Of a stretch of DNA of 45,909 nt, positions 8,369 to 16,876 are shown piece after piece. Every line of letters starts with the position of its first letter. Within the stretch, counting starts at the first letter, position 1. Origin of the DNA: Acidobacteriota bacterium (lineage in GTDB: Bacteria > Acidobacteriota > Blastocatellia > Chloracidobacteriales > Chloracidobacteriaceae); assembly GCA_016208495.1 (NCBI GenBank), contig JACQXX010000006.1, positions 1-45,909 on the forward strand, in the 5' to 3' direction. The notes below the pieces were generated by a model. It was not told the origin of the DNA, did not search any database, and saw only the letters and a list, made by a program, of their open reading frames with translations. The position numbers and the translations under genes are program-made.

Positions 8369-8633
8369 ACTCCACGTTGAGTGGTACCCGTCAGTTCCCC
8401 AGTCTTCATCTTGAGTGGGATCAGTCAACTCATCGCCGAAACCCTGAACCCTGAACCCGATTTCAGTGGGATTTTATTTTCTTCTGGGTCCCCAAGGTGC
8501 AGTTTTGGGGAAACTCGTATGAGCTTTCTCAAAAAACGAAATTCCAGGTCACTCCTGTTCTTTCACTGGGTTGAGGGCGGCATTTTTCTCACGGTGAGTA
8601 CCAGTGAGTCAGACCCGCTTCGAACCTAAATCC

Positions 8634-10031
8634 CTATAGTAGTTTTCCGCGAAGAATCAGCAAGGCCAGCGTGAAATACATCACCAGCCCTGCCACATCC
8701 ACAATGGTGGCCACAAACGGGGCCGACGAAGTCGCCGGGTCAGCTCCAATTCGTTTGAGTAAAAAGGGAAGCATTGACCCACAAAGCGTTCCCAGCATTA
8801 CCACACCCAGCAGTGACATTCCCACGGTCACTCCCACCAGCGCCCAATGCGGCCCATAAACGGGTGAAAATAGACTCCACACTGCAATTCGCAAAAAGCC
8901 AATCACACCTAAGATTCCACCAAGCAGCAAGCCCGAAATAAACTCGCGCCGCATCACGATCCACCAGTCATCAAGCCGGGCATCATTGAGCGCCAGGGCT
9001 CGAATGATCAACGTTGCCGCTTGAGATCCCGAGTTGCCTCCACTAGAAATAATCAATGGGACAAACAGCGCCAGCACCACCGCCTTTTGGATTTCGCCTT
9101 CGAAATAGGACATTGCGGTGGCCGTCAGCATTTCTCCAAACAACAAGACGACAAGCCAGCCGGCGCGCTTCTGGGCAAGTTGCCAGAGCGGAGTATTCAT
9201 ATACCCGTCTTCGAGCGCCTGCATTCCACCCAGTTTTTGGAGGTCTTCAGTTTGCTCTTCAACCATTACATCCAGGGCATCATCAACCGTCACAAACCCC
9301 AGTATCCGTTGCGAGTCGTCCACGACTGGGACGGCCAGCAAGTTGTATTTGGCCAGTTTTCGGGCCACAAGTTCCTGATCCTCTTTAAAATGAACACTAA
9401 TCGGGTATTTGCGCATGATGTGGGAAACTAACTGTTCCGGGTCGGAAACCACCAGGTCACGCAACGAAATGGCGCCGAGAAGACGATCCTCGGGATCTAA
9501 AACATAAGCTGAATACACGTGCAGTCGGTTTTTACTGATGGATCGAACAAACTCAAGCGCCTGGGCAACGGTCTGAGACGGTTCAAGGCGAACATATTCC
9601 GTAGACATGATCCCGCCAGCCGTCGCGGGGTCAAATTCAAGCAGGAGGTTGGTTTCCCGCTGGATTTTGTCGGGCAGATACGGCATTACCTGGGCCCGAA
9701 AGTCAGAGGGCAGCTTTTGAATAATATCCACGCGTTCATCTGACGAAAGACCAGTAATAATCTTGGCTGCCTGTTCAATATGCAGTAACTGAATCAGAGC
9801 GGGACGCCGTTCGAAGCTAGGCTCATTAAAAACCGCGATGATTTCCCCCAAATCAAGGGTCAAAATTGCCAGCAAGGCGTCGTCGAGTGAAAAATCATTT
9901 AAAACTTCAGCTACATCTGGAGCTTTGAGGCGATCAATAACCGCACTCACCGCCTGCGGATTTGCTCTCAATTCATCACGAAGTTTTGCCAGTCGCTCTG
10001 GGGTCATGGTGTTCTTGGTTTTGGTAGACAC
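8634..10031 (-). CDS. mgtE: MgtE-type magnesium channel/transporter
   Basis: The 465-residue protein has the full MgtE layout. An N-terminal alpha-solenoid domain covers about 1-130. Two CBS domains cover about 135-255 (DRLLGAISLRDL, RILGFVTVDDALDV). A connecting helix and five membrane segments follow to the end. The family signature PLIISSGGNSGSQAATL in the membrane part lines the ion pore. MgtE is a homodimeric inner-membrane Mg2+ channel whose cytoplasmic domains close the pore when Mg2+ is abundant. The start is GTG at 10031, because a strong GAGGAGGAGG ribosome site (10041-10050) lies about 9 bases upstream. An in-frame TTG at 10070 lacks a site. The gene is apparently monocistronic. 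Confidence 0.93.
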   Translation of the reverse strand: MSTKTKNTMTPERLAKLRDELRANPQAVSAVIDRLKAPDVAEVLNDFSLDDALLAILTLDLGEIIAVFNEPSFERRPALIQLLHIEQAAKIITGLSSDERVDIIQKLPSDFRAQVMPYLPDKIQRETNLLLEFDPATAGGIMSTEYVRLEPSQTVAQALEFVRSISKNRLHVYSAYVLDPEDRLLGAISLRDLVVSDPEQLVSHIMRKYPISVHFKEDQELVARKLAKYNLLAVPVVDDSQRILGFVTVDDALDVMVEEQTEDLQKLGGMQALEDGYMNTPLWQLAQKRAGWLVVLLFGEMLTATAMSYFEGEIQKAVVLALFVPLIISSGGNSGSQAATLIIRALALNDARLDDWWIVMRREFISGLLLGGILGVIGFLRIAVWSLFSPVYGPHWALVGVTVGMSLLGVVMLGTLCGSMLPFLLKRIGADPATSSAPFVATIVDVAGLVMYFTLALLILRGKLL

Positions 10032-10328
10032 AGGTCTGGCCTCCTCCTCAGGAAAAAGGGTTGGGGTCAATGAAGTCGGAAAATAGCTGAATCAGTGTGG
10101 GCGAGATGAACAAGGGGGAGCGATAGGTAACGGGACAGGGATGTGTGTTTGCTTTTACTCTTGATTGAGAATGGTGTCTACAGCAAGCAAGAAAAAAGTA
10201 TATTGGAACATAATCAATCTTATCAGACTCAATTTATTTTCTCAAATTGAACTTCACTCTGGCACACAGATTGCCCTTCCTGATTCTAAACTCAACTATA
10301 CCTGCACTTTCAGGAGGATTCACCCGTT

Positions 10329-10982
10329 ATGTCGCGCCGAATTTTTATTTACCTGTGCCTCTTCACTGCTGTTTTGGTCGGAACGCTTCGAGTCCTGGCC
10401 GCCCCGCAACAAGGGCGAGGTCTTGAACCATTACCCGTTCAATCAAAAGAGTTTGTCACTGTTTTGCTCAAACAAGGAACAACCTTTATTCCTGTTTCCC
10501 GGGACTATCCGTTTCGTCAGGGAGATCAAATTAAATTCAAAATTCAATCAAAATTGAATGGATTTGTATCTATTTTGAATATCACCCCGGCAGGCCAGGC
10601 TCGACTTTTATCGGATCAGAATCAACTCTCGATTCCTGTCTTTTCCGATCAAAGTTGTGAAATCCCGGCTGGCCAGCAGTCGTTTCGATTTGATGGGGAA
10701 CGTGGGATTGAATTGATCCGCTTTTATGTCAGCACCGAGCCAATCCCAAATCTGAACACCTGGATTGAGAACCTCAACCCGCTTCAGACAGATTCCCAGC
10801 CAATGATTGCCTATGGACCGACTTCGCGGAGTGTAACGTTTCAACCAAAACCAGCCAAAACACCGCCTCCGTCAACCAGTACCGTCACTTCAAATACCAG
10901 TCCGGCTCAACTTCGGATGGTCAACCGGGCCCAGCCTCAGGTTGAAGTTATTGAACTCCAGCTCAAGCACGTGAGTCGGTAA
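10329..10982 (+). CDS. secreted protein with DUF4384-like domain
   Basis: The 217-residue product starts with a signal peptide (MSRRIFIYLCLF to VLAAPQQG). The central part, with YPFRQGDQIKFKIQSKLNGFVSILNITPAG followed by FRFDGERGIELIRFYVST, follows the DUF4384 pattern: a beta-rich domain found in exported bacterial proteins and next to Ser/Thr kinases and caspases. The C-terminal 60 residues are rich in Thr, Ser and Pro. AGGAGG lies 11 bases before the ATG. It is followed after 54 bp by an FHA-domain gene on the same strand, probably in one transcript, which suggests a shared envelope or signalling role. No enzymatic motif is visible. The domain call is by pattern only. Confidence 0.65.
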   Translation: MSRRIFIYLCLFTAVLVGTLRVLAAPQQGRGLEPLPVQSKEFVTVLLKQGTTFIPVSRDYPFRQGDQIKFKIQSKLNGFVSILNITPAGQARLLSDQNQLSIPVFSDQSCEIPAGQQSFRFDGERGIELIRFYVSTEPIPNLNTWIENLNPLQTDSQPMIAYGPTSRSVTFQPKPAKTPPPSTSTVTSNTSPAQLRMVNRAQPQVEVIELQLKHVSR

Positions 10983-11036
10983 AGTTCAGATCTCAACAAT
11001 GAACCTGGTTTGTTCAAAAGTCTGCTTTTATCCACA

Positions 11037-12284
11037 ATGGCGAAACTCATTGTTTATGGAATTCAACCCCAGCCGATGGTGATCCCGATTCGGGGACATT
11101 TCACCATTGGCCGGGATCGTAGTTGCACCTTGCGGCTTGAAGATTCCTGCATTTCGCGATTTCAAGCCATCATTGAAACCAGGTGTGGTGAAACGGTGAT
11201 TCGAGATGGTGGGAGTCGGAATGGAACCCGGTTAAATGGTCAGCCCATTCAACTTGAACAGAGATTATCAGACGGAGACGAGATTATTTTTGGGGGTGGA
11301 ATTCGTGCCACGTTCACTCATTCGATACTACCTCACAATTCTCCGTCTCAACCGAAGCCAGTTCACTTGAAAACCGAGGCCACATCTTCGCTGGTTTCAA
11401 GGCCAAACCAAACAATGAGTCCGTCAGGGGTATCGGATTCCCCACCACCGGTTGCGAAAATCTGGCTGGCTGGATTTGTCATCCTGCTCTGCCTGACGAC
11501 CGTGCCTGTTCTCTGGTTTGTTTCCCAATTGCCACAAAATCCCCTCCACCTGGACGGCAATCAACCACCTCTTTCACCCAAATCACCAGCTCCCCCCGTG
11601 CTCCCAACCGCAGTGAAGGAGATTTCGCAGCCAGCGCTGCCTTCACCGACACCCTCTTCAGAATCAGCCGCTTATCCTGATTTGCAGCAGCAGCTTGAAT
11701 CGCTTTCAACGCTCGTCACCCGCTCTCACCAAACCACCTTTTCGCCTGAACTGATCGCACAGGTACAAACCTGTATCCCAGAAATGACAGCTTCTCCTTT
11801 CCAACCCAGAGAGGACGAAAAACAACTGGTCCGGACTGTGTTTTCAAATCGTGGAATTCAGCCGCTGGTAGGCGGTTTTCTGCTTGCCTCACTCCAAACC
11901 ACATCAGCCACTTCCGGTCAATCCCGATGGAATCTCCCTCAAGAACTCCTTCGGTCATACACGGCAGGGGCTTCACAAATTTCTGAAACAGAAATTGCAG
12001 CCCTTTATATTCGGGATGTGTGTGTCGTTTTTGATACCAGGGATATTTGGCTGGCTTTGGCCTGCTATGGTCAACCACTCCAACGCGTGGCCACTATCCG
12101 TGCGGTGTTAGAGGCGAAAGATCCTGACCATCGGCTTCGAACTGATTTATGGAAGTGTTATCAGACTGGTATTCTGGGCCAGCAGGAGTGGCATCAACTC
12201 TGCCGGATTCTGGCTGCCAGCGTCGTGGCCGAACATCCCGAGGCTTATGGCCTTGCTGGAACCCCCTTATCGGCTCAATTCTAG
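11037..12284 (+). CDS. FHA-domain membrane protein
   Basis: The 415-residue protein opens with a forkhead-associated domain at about residues 20-95: FTIGRDRSC, then SRFQAII and the strictly typical DGGSRNGTRLNG, with a C-terminal GDEIIFGG strand. FHA domains bind phosphothreonine peptides. A single hydrophobic helix (WLAGFVILLCLTTVPVLWFVS, about residues 143-163) follows. After it come a proline-rich linker and a roughly 200-residue helical C-terminal domain that I do not recognise. The topology is therefore a cytoplasmic FHA and a probable periplasmic C-terminus. ATG 11037 is chosen over TTG 11010 because MAKLIVYGI starts the domain; neither start has a clear ribosome site. A Ser/Thr kinase that could supply its ligand is encoded 4.4 kb upstream. 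Confidence 0.8.
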   Translation: MAKLIVYGIQPQPMVIPIRGHFTIGRDRSCTLRLEDSCISRFQAIIETRCGETVIRDGGSRNGTRLNGQPIQLEQRLSDGDEIIFGGGIRATFTHSILPHNSPSQPKPVHLKTEATSSLVSRPNQTMSPSGVSDSPPPVAKIWLAGFVILLCLTTVPVLWFVSQLPQNPLHLDGNQPPLSPKSPAPPVLPTAVKEISQPALPSPTPSSESAAYPDLQQQLESLSTLVTRSHQTTFSPELIAQVQTCIPEMTASPFQPREDEKQLVRTVFSNRGIQPLVGGFLLASLQTTSATSGQSRWNLPQELLRSYTAGASQISETEIAALYIRDVCVVFDTRDIWLALACYGQPLQRVATIRAVLEAKDPDHRLRTDLWKCYQTGILGQQEWHQLCRILAASVVAEHPEAYGLAGTPLSAQF

Positions 12285-12320
12285 GGCTGAAAAATCTCGG
12301 GCTGAGGTTTTTTCAGCCCC
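12284..12320. terminator. bidirectional terminator hairpin between convergent genes
   Basis: GGGCTGAAAAA (12284-12294) pairs with TTTTTCAGCCC (12309-12319) around a 14-base loop. It gives a GC-capped stem with A/T tracts on both sides, between the FHA gene stop and the convergent ankyrin gene stop. The first base overlaps the FHA gene's TAG. Confidence 0.65.
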
Positions 12321-12328
12321 AACCAGAC

Positions 12329-13465
12329 TCAGTACTTTCGCAGTAACCCCAACAGAACATCCCGAATGCGGTCATTGGGCGCCACATCAATTGGGGTTTT
12401 TCCTTCCTGGTTCTTGGCTGTCAATTCCGCCCCATTGACAAACAAATATTCGGCAATCTCAACCTGCCCGCTCATGGCGGCCCAATGAAGTGGAGTTTCT
12501 TCATCCTCATCATGGGCCATAACATCCGCACCATGGATAATGAGGAGTTCGACGACGTCCCGAAAACCGCATCCAGCCGCAAAAAAGAGCGGTGTGTTTC
12601 CATAGTTGTCAGGCTCATTCACCCGCGCCCCTCGATGCAGAAAAACACTGACCAGTGACCCACTTCGTCCAAATCTGGCGGCTTCGTGCAAGGGGATGCG
12701 ACCTTCCAGGTTGTGGGCATTCACATCAGCCCCCTGCGAAATCAACAAATCGGCAATATTCTTTCGTCTTCCGCGTGCCACCCAGTGCAATGGCGTATTT
12801 CCGTCCTTATTTTTGATGTTGACGTTGGCACCGCGTGAAACCAGATACTGGGCCACCGCATAATGCCCATTGTAGGAAACCAGGTGCAGCGGTGTGTCCC
12901 CATCATTATCCCGGACATTGGGATCGGCACCGCTGGTAATCAATAATTCGACCAGGTTGCGGTAATCCCAATAGGCAGCCGAATGCAATGGCGTGCTCCC
13001 CTTCAGATTGCGAACATTGACATCCGCCCCTTTCTTTATCAGTAACTCGGGGATTGTTTTTTGATCGTTCCAGTTGTCCCAGGCAGTGATATGAAGTGCG
13101 GTGTTTCCATCCCTATCCCGGGCATTGATATCAGCTCCATGGGTGATCAGCAGTTCAGCGATTTCACGTTTCCAGGCTGAATAATGAAGCGGTGTCTTTC
13201 CGAATTCATCACAGGCATTCACATCCGCTCCCATTTGAATCAGCAGGCTGGCGATTTCACGGTATTTGGTGGCCGCATCATCGTCATCGGACGTGAGCAC
13301 ATTTGATTTTGTCGTTTCTGAAATTTCACGATTCCAGGCCCAGTGAAGCGGTGTTTCGCCAAGCTCCCCTTTGGCATTGACAAGATTGGGATTGTTTTGC
13401 AGTAACTCACGAACTTTTGCTACATCACCTAACTGAGTCGCCTCTAAAATCACGCTTTCCAACAT
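12329..13465 (-). CDS. ankyrin-repeat protein (about ten repeats)
   Basis: The 378-residue protein is almost entirely ankyrin repeats. The G-x-TPLH-x-A motif recurs about ten times (GETPLHWAW, GKTPLHYSAW, GNTALHITAW, GSTPLHSAAY, GDTPLHLVSY, GNTPLHWVAR, GRIPLHEAAR, GNTPLFFAAG, EETPLHWAAM, GKTPIDVAP), with LLI-x-x-GADVN helices between them. The first repeat carries an insertion of about 25 residues rich in Asp and Thr. There is no signal peptide or membrane helix, so a cytoplasmic protein-binding scaffold is most likely. Its partner is unknown. It has no companion gene on the same strand. Confidence 0.9.
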   Translation of the reverse strand: MLESVILEATQLGDVAKVRELLQNNPNLVNAKGELGETPLHWAWNREISETTKSNVLTSDDDDAATKYREIASLLIQMGADVNACDEFGKTPLHYSAWKREIAELLITHGADINARDRDGNTALHITAWDNWNDQKTIPELLIKKGADVNVRNLKGSTPLHSAAYWDYRNLVELLITSGADPNVRDNDGDTPLHLVSYNGHYAVAQYLVSRGANVNIKNKDGNTPLHWVARGRRKNIADLLISQGADVNAHNLEGRIPLHEAARFGRSGSLVSVFLHRGARVNEPDNYGNTPLFFAAGCGFRDVVELLIIHGADVMAHDEDEETPLHWAAMSGQVEIAEYLFVNGAELTAKNQEGKTPIDVAPNDRIRDVLLGLLRKY

Positions 13466-13662
13466 TATGATAAACCCTTGCCTAACTTGAATTTATAAAG
13501 ATTCGCCGAACAATTGAGGAGAGTTGAAACGTACCAGCCTTTCACCTCTTCCAGGCAGTCCACAGATCGAACCAGTTGGAAAGAAGCGTCAGGCAAGAAG
13601 GATCGCTGAATTCGAAGTCTTGTCTCAGAATAGTTACAAATAATTTTCAGGATATTCAAGGC

Positions 13663-14616
13663 ATGAACGACAGTGTTTGGCTAGAAAATTTGCATAAATC
13701 ATTTGTTTTGGCAAAAGGGTGGGCTTTTCGCCGAACGTACACCGAGATCCTGGCCGTTGATCACATCAGCCTTGCCGTTCCGGAAGGCCAATCAGTGGCG
13801 TTTATCGGCCCGAATGGCGCTGGAAAATCAACCACCATCAAGATGTTGACCGGAATTTTGCGTCCCACTTCAGGAACCGCCCGGGTGTTGGGAGTTGTTC
13901 CCTGGGAACAGCGCCGAACGCTGGCCTTTCAGATTGGCGTGGTTTTTGGGCAGCGATCCCAGCTCTGGTATCACCTGCCCCCCTCGCACACGCTTGACCT
14001 GCTCGCCAAAATTTACAACCTGACGCCGACTGAGTATCAGGCCCGCCGAACCATGCTGATAGACCGGTTTGGACTGGGTCCATTTTTAGACACTCCGGTT
14101 CGAAAGCTGTCACTTGGCCAGCGGATGCGGGCCGAGGTCGCCGCCAGTTTATTGCATCAACCAAAAGTCCTGTTCCTTGACGAGCCTACGATTGGCCTCG
14201 ATGTCATTGCACGACAGGAGTTGCGGGATGTCATTCGCGAATGGAACCAAAAAGAAGGCGTCACCGTGTTTCTCACCAGTCACGATGCTGGAGATATCGA
14301 ACAGGTCGCCAAACGGGTCATTATCATCAACCATGGGCGGGTTGTGCTCGACGACAAAGTATCAAGCATGCGCCGTCAGTACCTGGGGGCCAAAATCCTC
14401 GATGTGAAATACCATGAGCCTCCACAACCTTTTTCATTGCCTGGGGTTACCAAGTTAAAGAGCAGCGGGTACGCGCTCAAACTGGAAATTGACACCCAAC
14501 TCATTTCGATTGAGCAGGTCATGAATGAAGTTCTCAAAGCCGGATCGGTGGCTGACATTGCCATTGAAGATCCCCCGCTTGAAGAGGTCATTGCCCATAT
14601 CTACAACCAGAAATGA
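13663..14616 (+). CDS. ABC-2 type exporter ATPase (COG4586-like)
   Basis: This 317-residue ABC ATPase has Walker A GPNGAGKST near residue 49, a Q-loop region, signature LSLGQRMRAE near 149, Walker B VLFLDEP near 170, a D-loop (TIGLD) and an H-loop His in TSHD. The C-terminal extension of about 80 residues fits the COG4586 group, which is encoded with two six-helix permeases. Both follow here on the same strand. ATG 13663 is preferred: CAGGA lies upstream, and MNDSVWLENLHKSF begins the domain; an in-frame ATG at 13576 adds 29 unrelated residues. It should energise export or flipping of an unidentified substrate across the inner membrane. Confidence 0.9.
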   Translation: MNDSVWLENLHKSFVLAKGWAFRRTYTEILAVDHISLAVPEGQSVAFIGPNGAGKSTTIKMLTGILRPTSGTARVLGVVPWEQRRTLAFQIGVVFGQRSQLWYHLPPSHTLDLLAKIYNLTPTEYQARRTMLIDRFGLGPFLDTPVRKLSLGQRMRAEVAASLLHQPKVLFLDEPTIGLDVIARQELRDVIREWNQKEGVTVFLTSHDAGDIEQVAKRVIIINHGRVVLDDKVSSMRRQYLGAKILDVKYHEPPQPFSLPGVTKLKSSGYALKLEIDTQLISIEQVMNEVLKAGSVADIAIEDPPLEEVIAHIYNQK

Positions 14617-14618
14617 CC

Positions 14619-14697
14619 GAATGAAGAAGGTCTTTAGTGGTTAGTGGTTAGTGGTTAGTGGTTAGTGGTTAGAAATCCCTACTTTCCAGGAAGACCT
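14619..14697. repeat. TTAGTGG element, half copy, after ABC ATPase stop
   Basis: It begins with GAATGAAGAA at 14619-14628, two bases after the stop codon. Five perfect TTAGTGG heptamers follow at 14634-14668, plus a partial unit. Next is TTAGAAATC...TACTTTCCAGGAAGACC, a reverse-complement-like match to the core GGTTCTTGGAAGGTATTGAT of the copies near 21305 and 22820. No matching right arm is seen, so this copy seems incomplete. Confidence 0.75.
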
Positions 14698-14833
14698 GAG
14701 AATCAACAACCAATCATTTGTGCGAGTTACCCGAATTTTGCCTAAAATAACCCAACGACCACCGTCAGCCAAATCGGGACACAAATTACAGGCGGCAATC
14801 TCCCAGGATATTGAGTAGAATTGACTTCCAGCC

Positions 14834-14869
14834 TGTCCTTTATGTCTTTTATGTCCTTGATGTCCTTTT
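14834..14869. repeat. nonamer tandem array, TGTCCTTTA-type x4
   Basis: Four 9-bp units follow each other: TGTCCTTTA, TGTCTTTTA, TGTCCTTGA, TGTCCTTTT. They lie in the 322-bp gap between the ABC ATPase and the first permease. The remaining gap sequence holds no gene that I can support. Confidence 0.8.
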
Positions 14870-14938
14870 CTTAGTCGGATCAACCACATCAGAGACCAAC
14901 CCAGGCAAGCGGTCAGTATTTTGAGCAAATTTGAGGGA

Positions 14939-15754
14939 ATGAAGAACTTTGAGACCCCGAACCCCAAAATGAAATACCTCTGGATTGCTTTTACCTCTAT
15001 CCGATCAAATCTGGCTTACCTCACTGAAGTGGCGGCTCGCGTCATTTTTTTAGGGGTGATTTTGTATATCTTTTTACAGCTCTGGAAACTGACATTCTCA
15101 GAAACCCGCGCCCAGCAACTTGGCGGCTTTACACTGGCCCAAATGCTCTGGTATCTGGCAATTACAGAATCAATTATTCTCTCCAGCCCACGTGTTTCGA
15201 CTGAGGTTGATGAGGATGTGCGGACCGGAGCGCTAGCCGTTCAGTTAATCCGCCCACTGTCGTATCCGCTGTACCGGCTGTTTTCAACGCTTGGGGAACG
15301 CACGGTTCGCTTTTTCCTCAATGCGACGGTCGCCACCCTGATTTCCTTGGTTTTTGTCGGACCGATTTCAATCAGCCTTTCAGGGTTGGCAATGTTTGCC
15401 GTTTCGATTCCCCTGGCATTTGTGCTCGATTTTTTGGGGATGTTTCTGATTGGCCTTGGTGCTTTCTGGCTGGAGGATACTGGCGGCCTGACACTGATTT
15501 ATTCGCGGATCACCATGATTTTAGGCGGGTTGTTGATCCCGATTGAACTCTTTCCAGATGCCATCCAGCCAATTGTTCGGATCTTACCCTTCGCGAGTAT
15601 GGTCTATGGCCCCGCACACATGTTTGTGGCACCAGGCTGGTCACAGTTGATTGACCTGATCATCAAACAATCACTTGGTATCGCGGTCCTGGGCACTATC
15701 GTCTCTTTTGTGTATCGGCTTGCCCTGAAACGGATTTCCGCCCACGGCGGGTAA
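14939..15754 (+). CDS. ABC-2 type permease (COG4587-like)
   Basis: About 271 residues, with six hydrophobic segments and little periplasmic material, as in COG4587 permeases that pair with COG4586 ATPases. The typical N-terminal helix is ARVIFLGVILYIFLQLWK. Later features include LAVQLIRPLSYPLYRLFSTLGER, the coupling-helix type region preceding the membrane core. The start is uncertain. TTG 14921, ATG 14939 and ATG 14969 are all in frame; 14969 (MKYLWIAF) best matches the usual family N-terminus, but none has a well-spaced ribosome site. The gene sits between the ATPase and the second permease, with which it should form a heterodimeric membrane channel. Substrate unknown. Confidence 0.85.
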   Translation: MKNFETPNPKMKYLWIAFTSIRSNLAYLTEVAARVIFLGVILYIFLQLWKLTFSETRAQQLGGFTLAQMLWYLAITESIILSSPRVSTEVDEDVRTGALAVQLIRPLSYPLYRLFSTLGERTVRFFLNATVATLISLVFVGPISISLSGLAMFAVSIPLAFVLDFLGMFLIGLGAFWLEDTGGLTLIYSRITMILGGLLIPIELFPDAIQPIVRILPFASMVYGPAHMFVAPGWSQLIDLIIKQSLGIAVLGTIVSFVYRLALKRISAHGG

Positions 15755-15820
15755 CGCCGGACAACAGTTAAACAACTGAAAAAGTTAGTTTTTTCTAATC
15801 CTTGAACCATCATTGGATTT

Positions 15821-16618
15821 ATGATTTCGTCACTTACTGGTTTTCTTTGGCTCGCAGTCGCCTACCTGAAGTTTAATCTCAGAGCCCAACTGGCCTACCG
15901 TGGCGCCTTTATCTCACAAGTCGTGGCTATGTTTTTGAACGACATTGTGTGGGTGACCTTCTGGTGGTTGTTCTTTACCCGATTTCCAGTCCTGCGGGGC
16001 TGGGATGTCAAAGACGTCATTACCGTCTGGGCGATTGCGGCTGCGGGGTTTGGAATTTCACATGGCATCTGTGGCAATGCGTTTTCGCTTTCATCGCTGA
16101 TTGTCCAGGGTCAACTTGATGTCTGGATGCTGTATCCGCGTGCGTTGCTCCCCCATCTCTTATTGGGACGCACCAATGCCACAGCCTGGGGCGATGCACT
16201 GTTTGGGTATGTCATTTATCTGGCGATAGTCCGACCAGATCCAGTTCATTTCCTGCTCTTCTTCCTGTTGAGTATTTCGGCGGCCATGGTTTTTCTCGGA
16301 TTTAACATTCTGGTTGGAAGCCTCGCCTTTTTCCTTGGAAACTCAGAAGGGTTGGCTGAACAGTTGCGCTTCTCGTTAATCACCTTCAGTACCTACCCGT
16401 CAGTTATTTTTGAAGGGCCGGTCAAAGTCATTTTGTTTACCGCCATTCCAGCCATGTTTATCAATAACCTGCCCATCACTGCCTTGCGGGAGCTTTCCCT
16501 TTTTCATGCGGCTCTTTCATTTTTGGGAGGCGTGCTGGCGGTGGGGATTGGTGGATCAGTTTTTTATTATGGCCTGCGCCGGTACGAATCAGGGAATTTG
16601 ATGAATATGCGTGGCTAA
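15821..16618 (+). CDS. ABC-2 type permease (COG3694-like)
   Basis: The 265-residue protein has six predicted membrane helices. It carries the conserved stretch VQGQLDVWMLYPRALLPHLLLGR, close to the GQLD-x-x-L-x-x-P block of COG3694 permeases. It completes a three-gene exporter with the ATPase at 13663 and the permease at 14939. The gene starts 66 bp after the first permease stop, with no clear ribosome site. The last residues (LRRYESGN) resemble the usual cytoplasmic tail. These systems are often called daunorubicin-type or uncharacterised exporters. No neighbouring gene here indicates the cargo. Confidence 0.87.
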   Translation: MISSLTGFLWLAVAYLKFNLRAQLAYRGAFISQVVAMFLNDIVWVTFWWLFFTRFPVLRGWDVKDVITVWAIAAAGFGISHGICGNAFSLSSLIVQGQLDVWMLYPRALLPHLLLGRTNATAWGDALFGYVIYLAIVRPDPVHFLLFFLLSISAAMVFLGFNILVGSLAFFLGNSEGLAEQLRFSLITFSTYPSVIFEGPVKVILFTAIPAMFINNLPITALRELSLFHAALSFLGGVLAVGIGGSVFYYGLRRYESGNLMNMRG

Positions 16619-16632
16619 CTGAGCTGAATGGA

Positions 16633-16749
16633 GAATGGAGAATGAAGAAACCAGTGAATGGTTAGTGGTTAGCTTTTGGTTCTTGGTTCTTGGTCGAAAG
16701 TCTTGATCTCTAATCACTAACCACTAACCACCTTCTTCATTCTCCATTC
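16633..16749. repeat. nested palindromic TTAGTGG element, after permease gene
   Basis: A perfect 17-bp outer inverted repeat starts with GAATGGAGAATGAAGAA (16633-16649) and ends with its complement (16733-16749). An inner perfect 13-bp repeat is GGTTAGTGGTTAG (16660-16672) with CTAACCACTAACC (16717-16729). The middle contains GGTTCTT repeats and a GATCTCTAA version of the shared core. It starts 14 bases after the permease stop codon. It could fold into a long hairpin and act as a 3'-end or terminator-like element. Confidence 0.85.
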
Positions 16750-16876
16750 TTCGTCATTCGCCCTTTGTATTCGGTCATTCAGCACGTCTTTGGTGCGTTT
16801 CTGAAAGATTCAAGGCTATAATTCGGCATCCACTCAACCACCGATTGAATTCCTTACCATTTCAGGAACGCCGTCT

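Noticed and set aside
8381-8629. 82-residue ORF upstream of mgtE's 3' end
   Set aside because: Built from repeat sequence, no domain or ribosome site.
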